From Chersky-840 sp035604715 (GTDB lineage: Bacteria > Actinomycetota > Acidimicrobiia > Acidimicrobiales > UBA8190): DNA of 64,000 nucleotides. The notes beneath the pieces are model-generated. The model ran no database searches. It worked only from the letters and a program-made list of their open reading frames with translations, and was not told where the DNA came from. The position numbers and the translations under genes are program-made. The stretch lies in contig CAVSWP010000003.1 of the NCBI GenBank assembly GCA_963731665.1, positions 124,001-188,000 of the forward strand, in the 5' to 3' direction. This document shows, one piece after another, positions 40,909 through 50,215 of the stretch (the first letter of the stretch is position 1; each line of letters begins with the position of its first letter).

Positions 40909-42675
40909 ATGCATCGCCAGAGCATCCGCTTCGTCAACACTCGGCGTGTGGGCGTCCTCCTGGGCACGGTGGCCCTGTTGTGCGGTGTGGTCACCGTGGC
41001 CAGTGCCCCGAGCGCCTCGGCGAGAACAAAGGCGCCACCCGAGGTGCTCTACGTCGGCACCTTCGACGGGATCACCACGCCTGGGGCCCAGACGTTCTCG
41101 ACGATCCAGGGTGCGGTGAGCGCGGCCACGAAGGGCGACTGGATCCTGATCGCCCCGGGCGATTACCACGAGACGGGTGACTCCGGATACGGCGCCCCGA
41201 GCGCCACGGATGTCTCGGAGGGGTACTACGGGGGGGTCGTGGTGGCCACCCCCGACCTCCACCTGCGCGGCATGGACCGCAACTCGGTCATCGTGGACGG
41301 AACCAACGCCGGGGCGCCCACGTGCAGTTCGGCCCCCGGCGACCAGAACTCGTTGGACGGCATGGGCCGAAACGGGATCGTCGTGTGGAAGGCGAACGGG
41401 GTCAGCATCGACAACCTCACCGTGTGCAACTTCATCGCGGGCTCGGGGTCCTCGGGCAACGAGATCTGGTGGAACGGCGGGGACGGTTCGGGCAAGGTGG
41501 GGCTGAAGGGGTACTCGGGGAGCTACCTCACGGCGACCTCCACCTACTTCGACAACAGTGACCCGAGCGACGCCGACATCTGTGCGACGTGCGCCCTCTA
41601 CGGGATCTTTGCTTCGAACTCCAGAGACGGCTCGTGGGGTCAGATCTACGCCAACAACTTCGCCGATTCCGGGATGTACGTGGGGGCCTGTCATCGCGTG
41701 TGCGCCACCACCGTCGACAATGCCTGGATGGAAGACAACGCCCTGGGCTATTCCGGGACGAATTCGGGCGGCCAGATCCTGATCGAGAACTCGAAGTTCG
41801 ACAACAACAAGGAAGGGGTCGACACCAACACGGCCCTCACCGGGGACCCGCCTCCACCCCAGGACGGAGAGTGCCCCGGCAACAAGGCGGTCTCGACGTC
41901 GGTCCAGATCCCCGGCAGCGTCAACTCGTGCTGGGTGTTCACCGGCAACCTGGTCGAGGACAACAACAACCCGAACGTCCCGGTGGAGGGCACCGCCGGG
42001 CTCGGTCCGACCGGGACCGGCATGACGATCTCCGGCGGTCGCGACGACAGCGTGGTGGGCAACGAGTTCCTCGACAACGGCGCTTGGGGCATCCTCTTTG
42101 TCCCCTATCCCGACTCCAACCTCAGCTCGGACGGCAAGACCTGTCTGAAGACGGGCGGGCTGGACGTGTCCTCGGACGGGATCAGCGGGGTCAACTGCCT
42201 CTACGACCCCGAGGGCGACGCTCTGCTGAACAACGAGTTCTCCGGCAACGGGACGTTGGGCAACCCGAGCAACGCTGACTTCGGCAACCTGCTCGCCGGC
42301 GGGCACAAGCCCGAGAACTGCTTTTCCGGCAACACCGAGTGGGACTCGAGCTTCACCACCGAGACCGGCCCGGCCACCGACGCCAATGTCCTCGACGGCG
42401 TCTCCGGGCTGGCGTCATCGACCTGCGGGTCGCGCACCGCCAAGTCCACTCCGACGCTGCTGGGGCCCAACACCGACCAGACGTTGCTCGTGCAGGCGGA
42501 GTGCGATGCCGGAGTCCTGACCGGTGGGGCGTGCGCTTCGGCCGTCTATCCCCAGGCGAGCGCGGTGACCATGGAGCCGCTGCCGAGCCTGCCGTCGATG
42601 CCCAACCCGTGCGACGGAGTGCCCACGAACCTGTGGTGCCCGGGTGGTGCACCGGCGGCCAAGCCCAGGGGTTAG
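40909..42675 (+). CDS. secreted right-handed beta-helix (parallel beta-helix) protein
   Basis: The 588-residue protein begins with a signal peptide (RRVGVLLGTVALLCGVVTV, cleavage near ASA-RT). It shows TFSTIQGAVSAATKGDWILI, the pectate-lyase-superfamily entry block, then repeated coils such as NGIVVWKANGVSIDNLTV, GQILIENSKFDNNKEG and DSVVGNEFLDNGAWGI, typical of NosD/pectin-lyase-like helices. Several cysteines suggest disulfides in an exported protein. It probably binds or cleaves polysaccharide; no catalytic set is identified. ATG 40909 is preceded by a GGGGGAGG ribosome site. Confidence 0.82.
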   Translation: MHRQSIRFVNTRRVGVLLGTVALLCGVVTVASAPSASARTKAPPEVLYVGTFDGITTPGAQTFSTIQGAVSAATKGDWILIAPGDYHETGDSGYGAPSATDVSEGYYGGVVVATPDLHLRGMDRNSVIVDGTNAGAPTCSSAPGDQNSLDGMGRNGIVVWKANGVSIDNLTVCNFIAGSGSSGNEIWWNGGDGSGKVGLKGYSGSYLTATSTYFDNSDPSDADICATCALYGIFASNSRDGSWGQIYANNFADSGMYVGACHRVCATTVDNAWMEDNALGYSGTNSGGQILIENSKFDNNKEGVDTNTALTGDPPPPQDGECPGNKAVSTSVQIPGSVNSCWVFTGNLVEDNNNPNVPVEGTAGLGPTGTGMTISGGRDDSVVGNEFLDNGAWGILFVPYPDSNLSSDGKTCLKTGGLDVSSDGISGVNCLYDPEGDALLNNEFSGNGTLGNPSNADFGNLLAGGHKPENCFSGNTEWDSSFTTETGPATDANVLDGVSGLASSTCGSRTAKSTPTLLGPNTDQTLLVQAECDAGVLTGGACASAVYPQASAVTMEPLPSLPSMPNPCDGVPTNLWCPGGAPAAKPRG

Positions 42676-42710
42676 CCCGGCGGGGCGCGCCGGGCCCGCC
42701 GGGCCGTCGA

Positions 42711-42745
42711 CAGGAACTTCACAGACTCAAACAGGTTCTTCACAG
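42711..42745 (+). promoter_or_regulatory. 21-bp-spaced direct repeats, response-regulator-like site
   Basis: CAGGAACTTCACAG (42711-42724) and CAGGTTCTTCACAG (42732-42745) are 12/14 identical and start 21 bases apart, two helical turns, just before ATG 42768. The TCACAG(C) core resembles the direct repeats bound by mycobacterial PhoP. Binding is inferred only. Confidence 0.45.
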
Positions 42746-42767
42746 CATCACGGGGCACTCTGGCGTC

Positions 42768-43472
42768 ATGGACAACGAGATTGGCCCTTCAGATCCCGCC
42801 GGGTTCTCGCAGAGCCCCGCAGGGGGACCGCCGGAGGCGGGTGCCGCCGTCCCCACGGCTGACGTTCCGGCGGCGTCGCCCTACCCGCCCCCGGGCTACG
42901 AACCTCCTCCCGGCTACGCGCCGCCTCCGGGATACGGACCTCCTCCCGGCTACCCGACGCCCCCGGGCTACGGAGGCCACAGTTGGCCCCCGTCGATGGC
43001 GGCGGACTCGCCCTCGGGGCGCAGCGCCGGGTTCTGGCGAAGCGCCACCGTGGCCTGGATCGTGGCCGGAGTGCTCGCGCTCACCGTCGCCGGGTTGTCG
43101 CTGTCGCTGGCCTCTCAGCGCACCAGCGCCGCACCCATCGCCCCACCTTCGGGGCGCCTGGCCCCGAGCACGGGCCGGGGATTGGGAGGCTCCGGCTTCT
43201 TCGGGGGGAGCGGCGGGAGTCTGGGCGTGGTGGGTACCGTCGGCACCGTCAACAAGGGCAGCTTCACGGTGACCGACCGCGCCGGGCAAACCGTCACCGT
43301 CGACGAGCAGTCCTCGACCACCTACACCAGCGGGGCGACGAGTGCCTCGTCGAGCGCGGTGGTGACCGGGGCCAGGGTCGCCGTGCAAGGCACACGCAGT
43401 GGGAACACGGTGACCGCCACCCGCGTGATCGTGCTTCCCGCCGGCGGCTTCGGGTTCGGTGCCTCGGGCTGA
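42768..43472 (+). CDS. PPGY-repeat single-pass membrane protein with DUF5666-like domain
   Basis: The 234-residue protein has an N-terminal ~80 residues rich in PPGY repeats (GYEPPPGYAPPPGYGPPPGY), a single transmembrane helix (TVAWIVAGVLALTVAGLSL) and a glycine-rich linker. The C-terminal beta domain reads VNKGSFTVTDRAGQTVTVDE and VVTGARVAVQGTRSGNTVTA, the OB-like pattern of DUF5666. The N-terminus is probably cytoplasmic and the beta domain outside. ATG 42768 follows the direct repeats above; earlier starts in frame would run through the preceding gene. Confidence 0.75.
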   Translation: MDNEIGPSDPAGFSQSPAGGPPEAGAAVPTADVPAASPYPPPGYEPPPGYAPPPGYGPPPGYPTPPGYGGHSWPPSMAADSPSGRSAGFWRSATVAWIVAGVLALTVAGLSLSLASQRTSAAPIAPPSGRLAPSTGRGLGGSGFFGGSGGSLGVVGTVGTVNKGSFTVTDRAGQTVTVDEQSSTTYTSGATSASSSAVVTGARVAVQGTRSGNTVTATRVIVLPAGGFGFGASG

Positions 43473-43496
43473 CGACGGTCCGTCGGCGCCGGCGTG

Positions 43497-44972
43497 TTAG
43501 TGGACGGCGTGAGCCTTGGGTCGGGCGTGCCCCCCGGATCGCCGGGAAGGTAGCGGCGTGACCCGGTACAGCGCGACGCCCTCGGACGACACGCTGGCGC
43601 TGATCGTCCCGTTCGCTGACACCCGGCTGCGTTTGCCGCTCCAGAGCTCCTGCACCTTGTAGCCCCGGCTGTCGGCGGGCATCCCCATGGCAGCCGGCGT
43701 GGTGGAGATGACGTCGTCGGGTGCCGAGTTCGTGTCGGTGTCGAACAGGCCCACGATCCCATCGCCACCGAGCTCTACCTTGGCGAACACTTGGGCGGTG
43801 CCGTTGTCAGAGATCCGTGAGGCATCGATGGAGTCTTGGTCGACGCCGATGACCTTCTTGTTCTTCAAGAGCTTGAGGTCGGTCCGGCTGAGGCCGCTGC
43901 TGGACCCATCGGCGTTGGTCACCGCGGCGGTGAGGTCGCTGCCGAGGATCAACGGCGCCGAGCCCAGTGCCCACAGGCTCAGCTGGCTCTTCTCGGCGGC
44001 CAGCGACATCCCGCTGTTGGCAGGGCCGTCGCCCACCTCGATGGAGTCGTAGTCGTTGAACCCACCCGGGCCGCCATAGGGTTGCCAGGCGGCAACGTCG
44101 TCGAAGCGATCGCTCCAATGTGCGTAACTGGTCAGGGGGAACACGTGCGAGCTGCCGTAGCCGGGGCCATTGACCTCGATGTCCGGGGCGAACTCCCATT
44201 GGTTGGCGTACTGGTCCAAGTCCGGGGCGATGCTGAGGCCGAAGCCGCCCTGAGTGGTGTTCAGGACTATGGGTCGACCGGACTGCTTGATCGCCGCCGA
44301 CCAGGCCTCGATGTCTCGGACGTTGCTGTCGGTGATGCCGTCGAGCTTGATGTAGTCCACGCCCCAGGAGGCCAGCTCGTCGACGGTGGAGTTGACGTAG
44401 GCCTGGGCGCCGGGCGAGTTGTAGTTCAGCTCCACCATGCCACCGCAGTTGTAGTTGGCCTGTGACGTGGAGGTGGCGATGTCATCGGCTGTATAGGACG
44501 TGCCCAACACCGAGGTGTTCTCGGACACGGCCTGCTCCGAGATCCCGGCCGTTTCGTAGATGCCGAACTTCAGCCCGAGGCTGTGTACGTAGGCGGCGAC
44601 GACTTGGATCCCGTTCTCCGCGCCCGCACTGGGGAATTCGTCGCTGTTGACGACCCACCGGCCGTACTGGTCGACGTCGGGGCCCTGGGACCCGGGGCAC
44701 TGGTACCAGTTGTCGTCGATGTTGACGTACTCGTAGCCCACCCGGGCCAGGCCGCTGGTCACCAGGGCGTGGGCCTCGGCCTCGACGTTGGTCGCGTTCA
44801 CGCCATAGCGGAGGAAGCTCCAGGTGCTCCATCCCATGACCGGCGTCTGGTCGACACCCCCGGGCTCGGCACGGGCAGCCGGCGCGCCGGTGACCAGACA
44901 GAACGCGACGATGGGGAAGGCGATGAGCGCCGCCAGCACCCCGGACGTCAGGTCACGCTTTGCCTTTGCCAC
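43497..44972 (-). CDS. secreted GH27-type alpha-galactosidase
   Basis: The 491-residue protein has a signal peptide (LTSGVLAALIAFPIVAFCLV, cleavage near ARA-EP). The GH27 barrel follows: PVMGWSTWSFLRYGVN, GYEYVNIDDNWY, GLKFGIYETAG, VDYIKLDGI with the nucleophile Asp, and FNDYDSIEVGDG near the acid/base region. A C-terminal beta domain ends in a short basic tail. GH27 enzymes remove alpha-galactose (or alpha-N-acetylgalactosamine) by a retaining mechanism. Export and neighbouring polysaccharide-related proteins suggest use of extracellular galactosides. Confidence 0.9.
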   Translation of the reverse strand: MAKAKRDLTSGVLAALIAFPIVAFCLVTGAPAARAEPGGVDQTPVMGWSTWSFLRYGVNATNVEAEAHALVTSGLARVGYEYVNIDDNWYQCPGSQGPDVDQYGRWVVNSDEFPSAGAENGIQVVAAYVHSLGLKFGIYETAGISEQAVSENTSVLGTSYTADDIATSTSQANYNCGGMVELNYNSPGAQAYVNSTVDELASWGVDYIKLDGITDSNVRDIEAWSAAIKQSGRPIVLNTTQGGFGLSIAPDLDQYANQWEFAPDIEVNGPGYGSSHVFPLTSYAHWSDRFDDVAAWQPYGGPGGFNDYDSIEVGDGPANSGMSLAAEKSQLSLWALGSAPLILGSDLTAAVTNADGSSSGLSRTDLKLLKNKKVIGVDQDSIDASRISDNGTAQVFAKVELGGDGIVGLFDTDTNSAPDDVISTTPAAMGMPADSRGYKVQELWSGKRSRVSANGTISASVSSEGVALYRVTPLPSRRSGGHARPKAHAVH

Positions 44973-44994
44973 CCTGTTCCCCCCTCGGGCAACT

Positions 44995-46446
44995 CTATAG
45001 GGTCCGATCCGGGGCGGGAAAGGACGGCGACGGACCTTGGCGCGGTGATCCCGGAGCCACCTTGGGCCAGGACAGGACCCGCTCGGCGATCAGCGCCAGG
45101 TCGAGGAGCAACTGCTCGCGGTGATGGCCGGCGAGGACCTGGAGCCCCACGGGCAACCCGTCGACCAGGCCGGCGGGGAGGCTCATGGCCGGACTGCCGT
45201 TGAGGTTCGACGGCACCGTGAGCGCGGCGTTGTTCATGATCGCCCGGGAGAACCCGATCTCGTGGATCAAGTCCGCGCCGGGGATCGTCGAGGGGGGCGG
45301 ACCCTCGGCGGCGAAGGCCACGTCGGGGTTCGACGAGGCCATCACGAAGTCGGCGGCATCGAAGAGGTCGGCCATGGCCTCGTTCAATTGCCGACGGTAC
45401 GACTCGATGGACGCGGCCCGGTCCAGATCGAATCGGTCCCTCGCGGCGTTGAGGCCCATGCGCATCTCCGCCGACAGCTCCCCGATCCTGTCCGGATAGG
45501 CGTCGCCGAGATCGGCGACGAAGGCGACCTGACCGGCCATGGCCCACTGACCCCGCAAGGGCGGGAGCGACGGTGTCACGTCGACGACCTTCAACCCCGC
45601 CGCCCGGGCCAGCGTCTCGGCCACGCCCACGACGACGTCGGCCACCTCACCCCGGACGTGTGCCGTTCCGAGGTCGGGCACGATGGCAACGGTGCGGCCG
45701 GCGAGGTCGTGGGTCCCGAGGCCCTCTTCCCAGCCACCCACCCGGGGAAGGCTCAAGGGGTCGCGCTGGTCGAAACCGTTGCAGGCGTCGAAGAAGCGCG
45801 CCGTGTCCCGCACCGACCGGCTCAGGCACCCCAGCACGCTGGTGAGCGGCTCGACGCCGGCGTTCGGCCCCATCGGGATACGACCGAAGGTGGCTTTCAG
45901 CCCGAAGAGCCCCGAGAAACCGGCCGGGCCCCGGATGGACCCGCCCCCGTCGCTGGCGGTGGCGATGGGTAGCAAGCCGCCTGCCACGACCGCCGCCGCC
46001 CCTCCTGATGAGCCGCCGGGCGTGCGAGAGGGGTCCCAGGGATTGCGGGTCGTGCCGTGCAGCCTGGTCGACGTGCAGTTGATGCCACCGAACTCGCTGG
46101 CCGTGGTCTGTCCGGCGAACACCGCTCCGCTCGCCCGGAGCCGGGCGATCGAGGTCTGGTCGTATCCGGACACCCGGTCCTGGAAGATCATCGAGGCCTC
46201 GGTAAAGGGCCACGTCTTGACGTGCTCGAGCTCCTTCACGCCGAAGGGGACACCGCCGAAGGCAAGGGAGACGTCGGCGCTTCTCGCCGCGTCCCGGGCG
46301 CGGTCGAAGTCGGTATAGGACAAGGGGTTCAACGGCGAGCCTTCGATGGCGTCGATGCAGGCGTCGAGCGCCTCCAAGGGCGAGAGCGTTCGTGTCCGAA
46401 AGGCCTCGACCAGACTGCAGGCATCGTCCAGCCACGGTGTCGTCAC
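44995..46446 (-). CDS. amidase-signature family amidase
   Basis: The 483-residue protein has the full amidase signature triad: VPFGVKELEHV (catalytic Lys), the glycine/serine-rich RTPGGSSGGAAAVVAGG (cis-Ser) and SDGGGSIRGPAGFSGLFG (nucleophile Ser). The C-terminus contains SNLNGSPAMSLPAGL and GLPVGLQVLAG. It hydrolyses a carboxamide; AtzF/GatA-like substrates cannot be told apart here. GTG 46446 is chosen because a longer frame (to 46668) would overlap the divergent kinase gene and its promoter. Confidence 0.88.
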   Translation of the reverse strand: MTTPWLDDACSLVEAFRTRTLSPLEALDACIDAIEGSPLNPLSYTDFDRARDAARSADVSLAFGGVPFGVKELEHVKTWPFTEASMIFQDRVSGYDQTSIARLRASGAVFAGQTTASEFGGINCTSTRLHGTTRNPWDPSRTPGGSSGGAAAVVAGGLLPIATASDGGGSIRGPAGFSGLFGLKATFGRIPMGPNAGVEPLTSVLGCLSRSVRDTARFFDACNGFDQRDPLSLPRVGGWEEGLGTHDLAGRTVAIVPDLGTAHVRGEVADVVVGVAETLARAAGLKVVDVTPSLPPLRGQWAMAGQVAFVADLGDAYPDRIGELSAEMRMGLNAARDRFDLDRAASIESYRRQLNEAMADLFDAADFVMASSNPDVAFAAEGPPPSTIPGADLIHEIGFSRAIMNNAALTVPSNLNGSPAMSLPAGLVDGLPVGLQVLAGHHREQLLLDLALIAERVLSWPKVAPGSPRQGPSPSFPAPDRTL

Positions 46447-46495
46447 GGCGATTGACGGTACTCCGTCGGCTCGCGACGCGGGACTGCTTGCATCG

Positions 46496-46501
46496 TACAA
46501 T
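46496..46501 (+). promoter_or_regulatory. -10 box of the fructosamine-kinase-like gene
   Basis: TACAAT ends 6 bases before GTG 46508, with no ribosome site. It lies in the 61-base divergent gap with the amidase. Confidence 0.55.
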
Positions 46502-46507
46502 GCCGTC

Positions 46508-47467
46508 GTGCGTGAGACGGTGGCAGGTGGCGTGGGCGATGGCTCGTCGCCGTCGGGCCCCGTGGACGGTTCGTCACGACGCCCGGACCGCAGCACACGT
46601 CTTGCCATCGAGAGTGGTCTGACCTCGATCGGCCGAGCGGCGGGGCTCGTCGAGATCGTCGCTCTCACCGGCGGCGCCGTGGCACAGACGTGGCTGTTGA
46701 CCTACGCCGACGGCTCACACCTGGTGGCCAAGACCATGACCGACGTACCACCAGGCCTGTTCGGCTTGGAAGCTTCGGGCCTGGCCGCCCTTGGTGCCAC
46801 CGGGTGCGTGCGAACCCCCGAGGTTCTCGCCGGCTTCGAGAGCCTCCTCGTGCTCGAACACCTACAACCTCTCGAAGACTCCCCTCGCTACTGGGAGCAT
46901 CTCGCCGCTGATCTCGCCGCTCTGCACGCCAGCACGGTTCACAGCCGATTCGGCTGGCACGAGGACGGGTACCTCGGTCGACTGGCGCAGCACAACCAGT
47001 GGACCACCGGGGGCCATCAGTTCTTCTGTGAACATCGGCTTCTTCGATACCTCAGGGAGCCGATGACACAACGGGCCCTCACCCATCAGGATCAACGTGC
47101 GCTCGAGCGGCTCTGTGACCGGCTGCCGTCGCTCATTCCCGACATGCCGGCCGTGCTGACCCACGGGGACCTGTGGAGCGGCAACCTCTTGGCCGCACCC
47201 GACGGCCGGCCGGTCCTCATCGACCCCGCGGTGTCCTTCGGATGGGCCGAGGTCGACGTCTCCATGATGTGGTGCGAGCGTCGTCCTGCGGGTTCGAACC
47301 GGTTCTTCCAGCGCTACCAGGAGCTCCAGCCGTTGGCTCCTGGTTGGGAAGCCAGAATGCCCATCCTGCATCTTCGAGAGTTGCTGTGTGTCATCGCCCA
47401 TGTGGGCAATGCGTGGGGAACCGCCGACGTCGTGAGCGACGTATTGGCTCCCTTTCGGACACCCTGA
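46508..47467 (+). CDS. fructosamine-3-kinase / aminoglycoside phosphotransferase-like kinase
   Basis: The 319-residue protein has the fructosamine-kinase pattern: LLTYADGSHLVAKT (ATP-binding Lys), LLVLEHLQ, DLAALHAS, and VLTHGDLWSGNLL with catalytic Asp, followed by VLIDPAVSFGWAEVDVSMM (metal Asp). Family members phosphorylate glycated amines and initiate deglycation of proteins or small molecules. GTG 46508 is placed by the upstream -10 box. The first ~35 residues are low complexity. Confidence 0.82.
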   Translation: MRETVAGGVGDGSSPSGPVDGSSRRPDRSTRLAIESGLTSIGRAAGLVEIVALTGGAVAQTWLLTYADGSHLVAKTMTDVPPGLFGLEASGLAALGATGCVRTPEVLAGFESLLVLEHLQPLEDSPRYWEHLAADLAALHASTVHSRFGWHEDGYLGRLAQHNQWTTGGHQFFCEHRLLRYLREPMTQRALTHQDQRALERLCDRLPSLIPDMPAVLTHGDLWSGNLLAAPDGRPVLIDPAVSFGWAEVDVSMMWCERRPAGSNRFFQRYQELQPLAPGWEARMPILHLRELLCVIAHVGNAWGTADVVSDVLAPFRTP

Positions 47468-47491
47468 GCAGCACGCGGGCGCGGCCTGCGG

Positions 47492-47791
47492 TCAGCGGCC
47501 CTTCATTCTGGTGACGAAGTAGTTGTGCACCTCGAAGAACGTGGTTTGCGGCGGGTGCATCACGCCGATCTTGCGGAAGAGGGGCACGATCGTCTCCTCC
47601 TGGAATTCCACCAAGGCCTGGCGCGAGTCCCACACGTCGATGATGCGAATCCCGGTGTCGGTCTTGGTCACACAGTGGAAGAGCACACCCGACGGTGGGG
47701 GTCCGCCCGGGAGGAGGCCCATGATCTCCACGACCTCGTCGTACTGCTCGAGCGTCACGTCCGGGTAGTCAACTAGCACTCCGACGGCCAT
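47492..47791 (-). CDS. small dimeric alpha/beta-barrel-like protein, 99 aa
   Basis: From ATG 47791 the protein reads MAVGVLVDYPDVTLEQYDEV, then HCVTKTDTGIRIIDVWDS and ALVEFQEETIVPLFRKIG. The beta-alpha-beta layout and W-x-S-x-x-A-x-x-x-F block fit the antibiotic-biosynthesis-monooxygenase-like (ABM) ferredoxin fold, often a quinol monooxygenase or an uncharacterised sensor. No specific role is assigned. A GGAGG is seen just upstream of the ATG. Confidence 0.65.
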   Translation of the reverse strand: MAVGVLVDYPDVTLEQYDEVVEIMGLLPGGPPPSGVLFHCVTKTDTGIRIIDVWDSRQALVEFQEETIVPLFRKIGVMHPPQTTFFEVHNYFVTRMKGR

Positions 47792-47876
47792 CACGACCTC
47801 CAAGCCGTGAGCTCCAAATGGAGACTGCGCCCAGTATCGCGCCGTCGGGGCCGAAGGCCACAACGTGTGGCTGGCG

Positions 47877-47954
47877 CTAGCCGGTGGTGTCCACGATGAG
47901 CACCGAGCACGGCGCGCCGTGGGCCACGTCGTTGGGGACTCTCCCCAGTGCTCG
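47877..47954 (-). pseudogene. remnant C-terminus of a universal stress protein
   Basis: In frame on the minus strand, ending at TAG 47877, is ALGRVPNDVAHGAPCSVLIV, the conserved C-terminal ATP-binding strand of UspA-family proteins. The rest of the ~140-residue domain is absent, because the adjacent secreted protein gene ends at 47994. It is a decayed relic. Confidence 0.65.
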
Positions 47955-47993
47955 CCGGACGCGACGAGACGGCGGACGCCGGGGTGGGCCGTC

Positions 47994-49226
47994 TCAGAGG
48001 ACGAACGGGTTCACGTCCTGGGACGCCAGGACGTACCACGCCGTGGCCCCGGTATGCAGGGAGGCGTAATAGAAGTCGCCGTCGCAGTCGCTCAACGAGT
48101 CCTTGGACGCGGCGATGATGCCCAGCCCGTCGTTGTTCGGGCCGTTGGTCTGGGCGAACTGGATGTCGGAGAGATACTGCTGGGCCAGCGCGGCGTCCCC
48201 GGGGGCCTGGCGGACTTCGAGGGCTTCGGCGAGGTGGGCCGTCCCTTCGAACCACACCCCCGTCTTGTCGCCTTGGCAGAAGCTCACCCCACTGAAGCCG
48301 TTGGCCGACACCGAGAGGTTCTGCACGTCCCAGTCCACCGAGGACTGGAATGTGGGGTCCTGGAGGGCCAGATACGACCAGCTGTTGACGTCCTCGGGTT
48401 GTTCGGTCGTGTTGGGCGTGACGCCGTTGGTGGTCGTCCCCACGTAGAACGAGCCGCTCTGGGCGTCCCACATCGCCGTGACGAACCCTCTGGCCCACTG
48501 GGCGTCAGCGGACCACGCCGCGTTCTCGGTCTCGGTGGCCAGCATGGTGTACAGCCCGTAGAGGTCGAGATTGTGCTCGGTGGACTTCCACTTGATCCGG
48601 CCACCGCCCGCCGTCCGGCCCCCGGTGTACCCCCCCGCCCCGCGTCGGTCGTAGGAGTTCTTCACCACCCACGCCCCGATGTCTTGCGCCCCGGACAGAT
48701 AGGACAGGTTGCCCGTTGCCTCGTAGAGCCGGGTCAGGGCCATGCCCACCCAGGCCATGTTGCCGACGTCACTGGTCCGATCCCTGATCCGTATCTTGAC
48801 GACCTGTCGGCCGTGTCTCTTGGCTATCACCAGGGGGGCGGGGCCGTAGGCCACCCGGATGCGGCCGTCATGCGCGGGGTCATGCGCCTGGACCAGCAGG
48901 AGGGCGTTGCCGATGGTCTGCGCCCGGGACAGGCCGTCCGGGGTGCCCTCGGCGAGATAGGCGTCGATCATGAGGGCGTCGTCGTAGGTCTCGGAATCGG
49001 TGAACCCCTGTTGGCCGAGTACGCCCCCGGTGAAGCTCTGCACCAGCCGGGGCGTCGAGCCCGACCCGTACAGGTCCATCATCTGGTCGAGGAAGGTATA
49101 GGCGTTCTGCACGCTCGGGGTCAGCGCCGAGGCGGGACTCTGCAGGCCGGGCGCGACCGCGACGCAGACCGAGACCATGACGATGCCGCCCACCAAGGCG
49201 CGAACGGAGATCCTGCTGGCCACCAT
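47994..49226 (-). CDS. secreted (alpha/alpha)6-barrel glycosidase-like protein
   Basis: The 410-residue protein has a signal peptide (ALVGGIVMVSVCVAVAP, cleavage near ASA-LT). Repeated helical hairpins follow: ETYDDALMIDAYLAEG, GNMAWVGMALTRLYEATG, EHNLDLYGLYTMLATET and FEGTAHLAEALEVRQ, with the aromatic/acidic pattern of six-hairpin glycosidases. The exact family and substrate are not recognised. Export and location between GH27 and other surface proteins suggest a role in extracellular glycan degradation. Confidence 0.75.
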   Translation of the reverse strand: MVASRISVRALVGGIVMVSVCVAVAPGLQSPASALTPSVQNAYTFLDQMMDLYGSGSTPRLVQSFTGGVLGQQGFTDSETYDDALMIDAYLAEGTPDGLSRAQTIGNALLLVQAHDPAHDGRIRVAYGPAPLVIAKRHGRQVVKIRIRDRTSDVGNMAWVGMALTRLYEATGNLSYLSGAQDIGAWVVKNSYDRRGAGGYTGGRTAGGGRIKWKSTEHNLDLYGLYTMLATETENAAWSADAQWARGFVTAMWDAQSGSFYVGTTTNGVTPNTTEQPEDVNSWSYLALQDPTFQSSVDWDVQNLSVSANGFSGVSFCQGDKTGVWFEGTAHLAEALEVRQAPGDAALAQQYLSDIQFAQTNGPNNDGLGIIAASKDSLSDCDGDFYYASLHTGATAWYVLASQDVNPFVL

Positions 49227-49327
49227 GCCCCACCTCGGGCCAGAAGGCTATCTATCTTCCACCCCGGGTGCCCGAAGGAGTCTCCGGGCGCGGGGAACGG
49301 TGCGGGGCGTGCCGGTAAGGTCCGTGT

Positions 49328-50215
49328 GTGCCAGATCCCGAGAGAGTCGACGTCGTCACGCACGCATCCCCTCTCAGCTCGCAGGAGAAGTCCGAGCGCG
49401 CCAAGAGCTTTGGTGGAGTGGCTTCGGACTATCAGCGTTATCGTCCCGGGCCACCGGTGGCGGCGGTGGACTGGTTCCTTCCGGCGCGCGTCGAGCGGGC
49501 CGTCGACCTCGGAGCCGGAACCGGCGCATTGAGCAGGCTCCTGATGGACAGGGCCCAAGAGGTCGTCGCCGTCGAGCCCGACGACCGCATGCGCGGCGTG
49601 CTCACCGAGGAGATCCCCGGCATCCGGGCCGTGGCTGGCAAGGGCGAGTCGATGGCCCTCCCCGACGGCTGCTCCGACGCCGTGTTGGCCTCCTCGTCGT
49701 GGCATTGGATGGACCCCCTGCTCACCCTGCACGAGGTGGGACGCGTCCTGGTGCCCGGCGGGGTCCTGGGCGTGCTGTGGTCGGGGCCTGACCCCGAGGG
49801 GCCGTTCCTCCGCCAGGCCCAGGCCGCGCTGGCGGCCCAGTCGAGCGCCGGCGCGTTGGTCGCCGGCACCGACGGCAGCGGCGGGTCGGGTGGGAGCGAG
49901 TCGGATGGGAGCGAGTTGGCGAGCGTCATCATGGGCGAAGCGCAACGGCCCCAGTTCGGCCTGGAGATCCCTGTCGGGGTTCCTTTCGACCAGCCCGAAC
50001 ACGAGACGTTCACCTGGGACGTGGCGCTCAATGCCGACGATCTCATCGGTCTGCTGGGCACCTTCAGCTGGATCATCACCATGCCGGAGCAGACGCGCCA
50101 GCGTGTGGTGGCACAAGCTCGACGAATGCTGGGGGAGTTCCTGGGCGTCGAGGGTGACGTGACCATCGACGTGGCGTTCCGCTGCGACGCCTTCCGGTCC
50201 CGCCGACACGACTAG
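49328..50215 (+). CDS. class I SAM-dependent methyltransferase (Methyltransf_11-like)
   Basis: The 295-residue protein shows SFGGVASDYQRYRPGPP at the start, the SAM site AVDLGAGTGALSRLL, VVAVEPDDRMRGVL (acidic ribose ligand), CSDAVLASSSWHWMDP and VGRVLVPGGVLGVLW. It includes a low-complexity Gly/Ser insertion (residues ~180-195). The family is broad and the substrate unknown. GTG 49328 lies 6 bases after TAAGGT (49316-49321), again suggesting a leaderless start. Confidence 0.8.
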   Translation: MPDPERVDVVTHASPLSSQEKSERAKSFGGVASDYQRYRPGPPVAAVDWFLPARVERAVDLGAGTGALSRLLMDRAQEVVAVEPDDRMRGVLTEEIPGIRAVAGKGESMALPDGCSDAVLASSSWHWMDPLLTLHEVGRVLVPGGVLGVLWSGPDPEGPFLRQAQAALAAQSSAGALVAGTDGSGGSGGSESDGSELASVIMGEAQRPQFGLEIPVGVPFDQPEHETFTWDVALNADDLIGLLGTFSWIITMPEQTRQRVVAQARRMLGEFLGVEGDVTIDVAFRCDAFRSRRHD

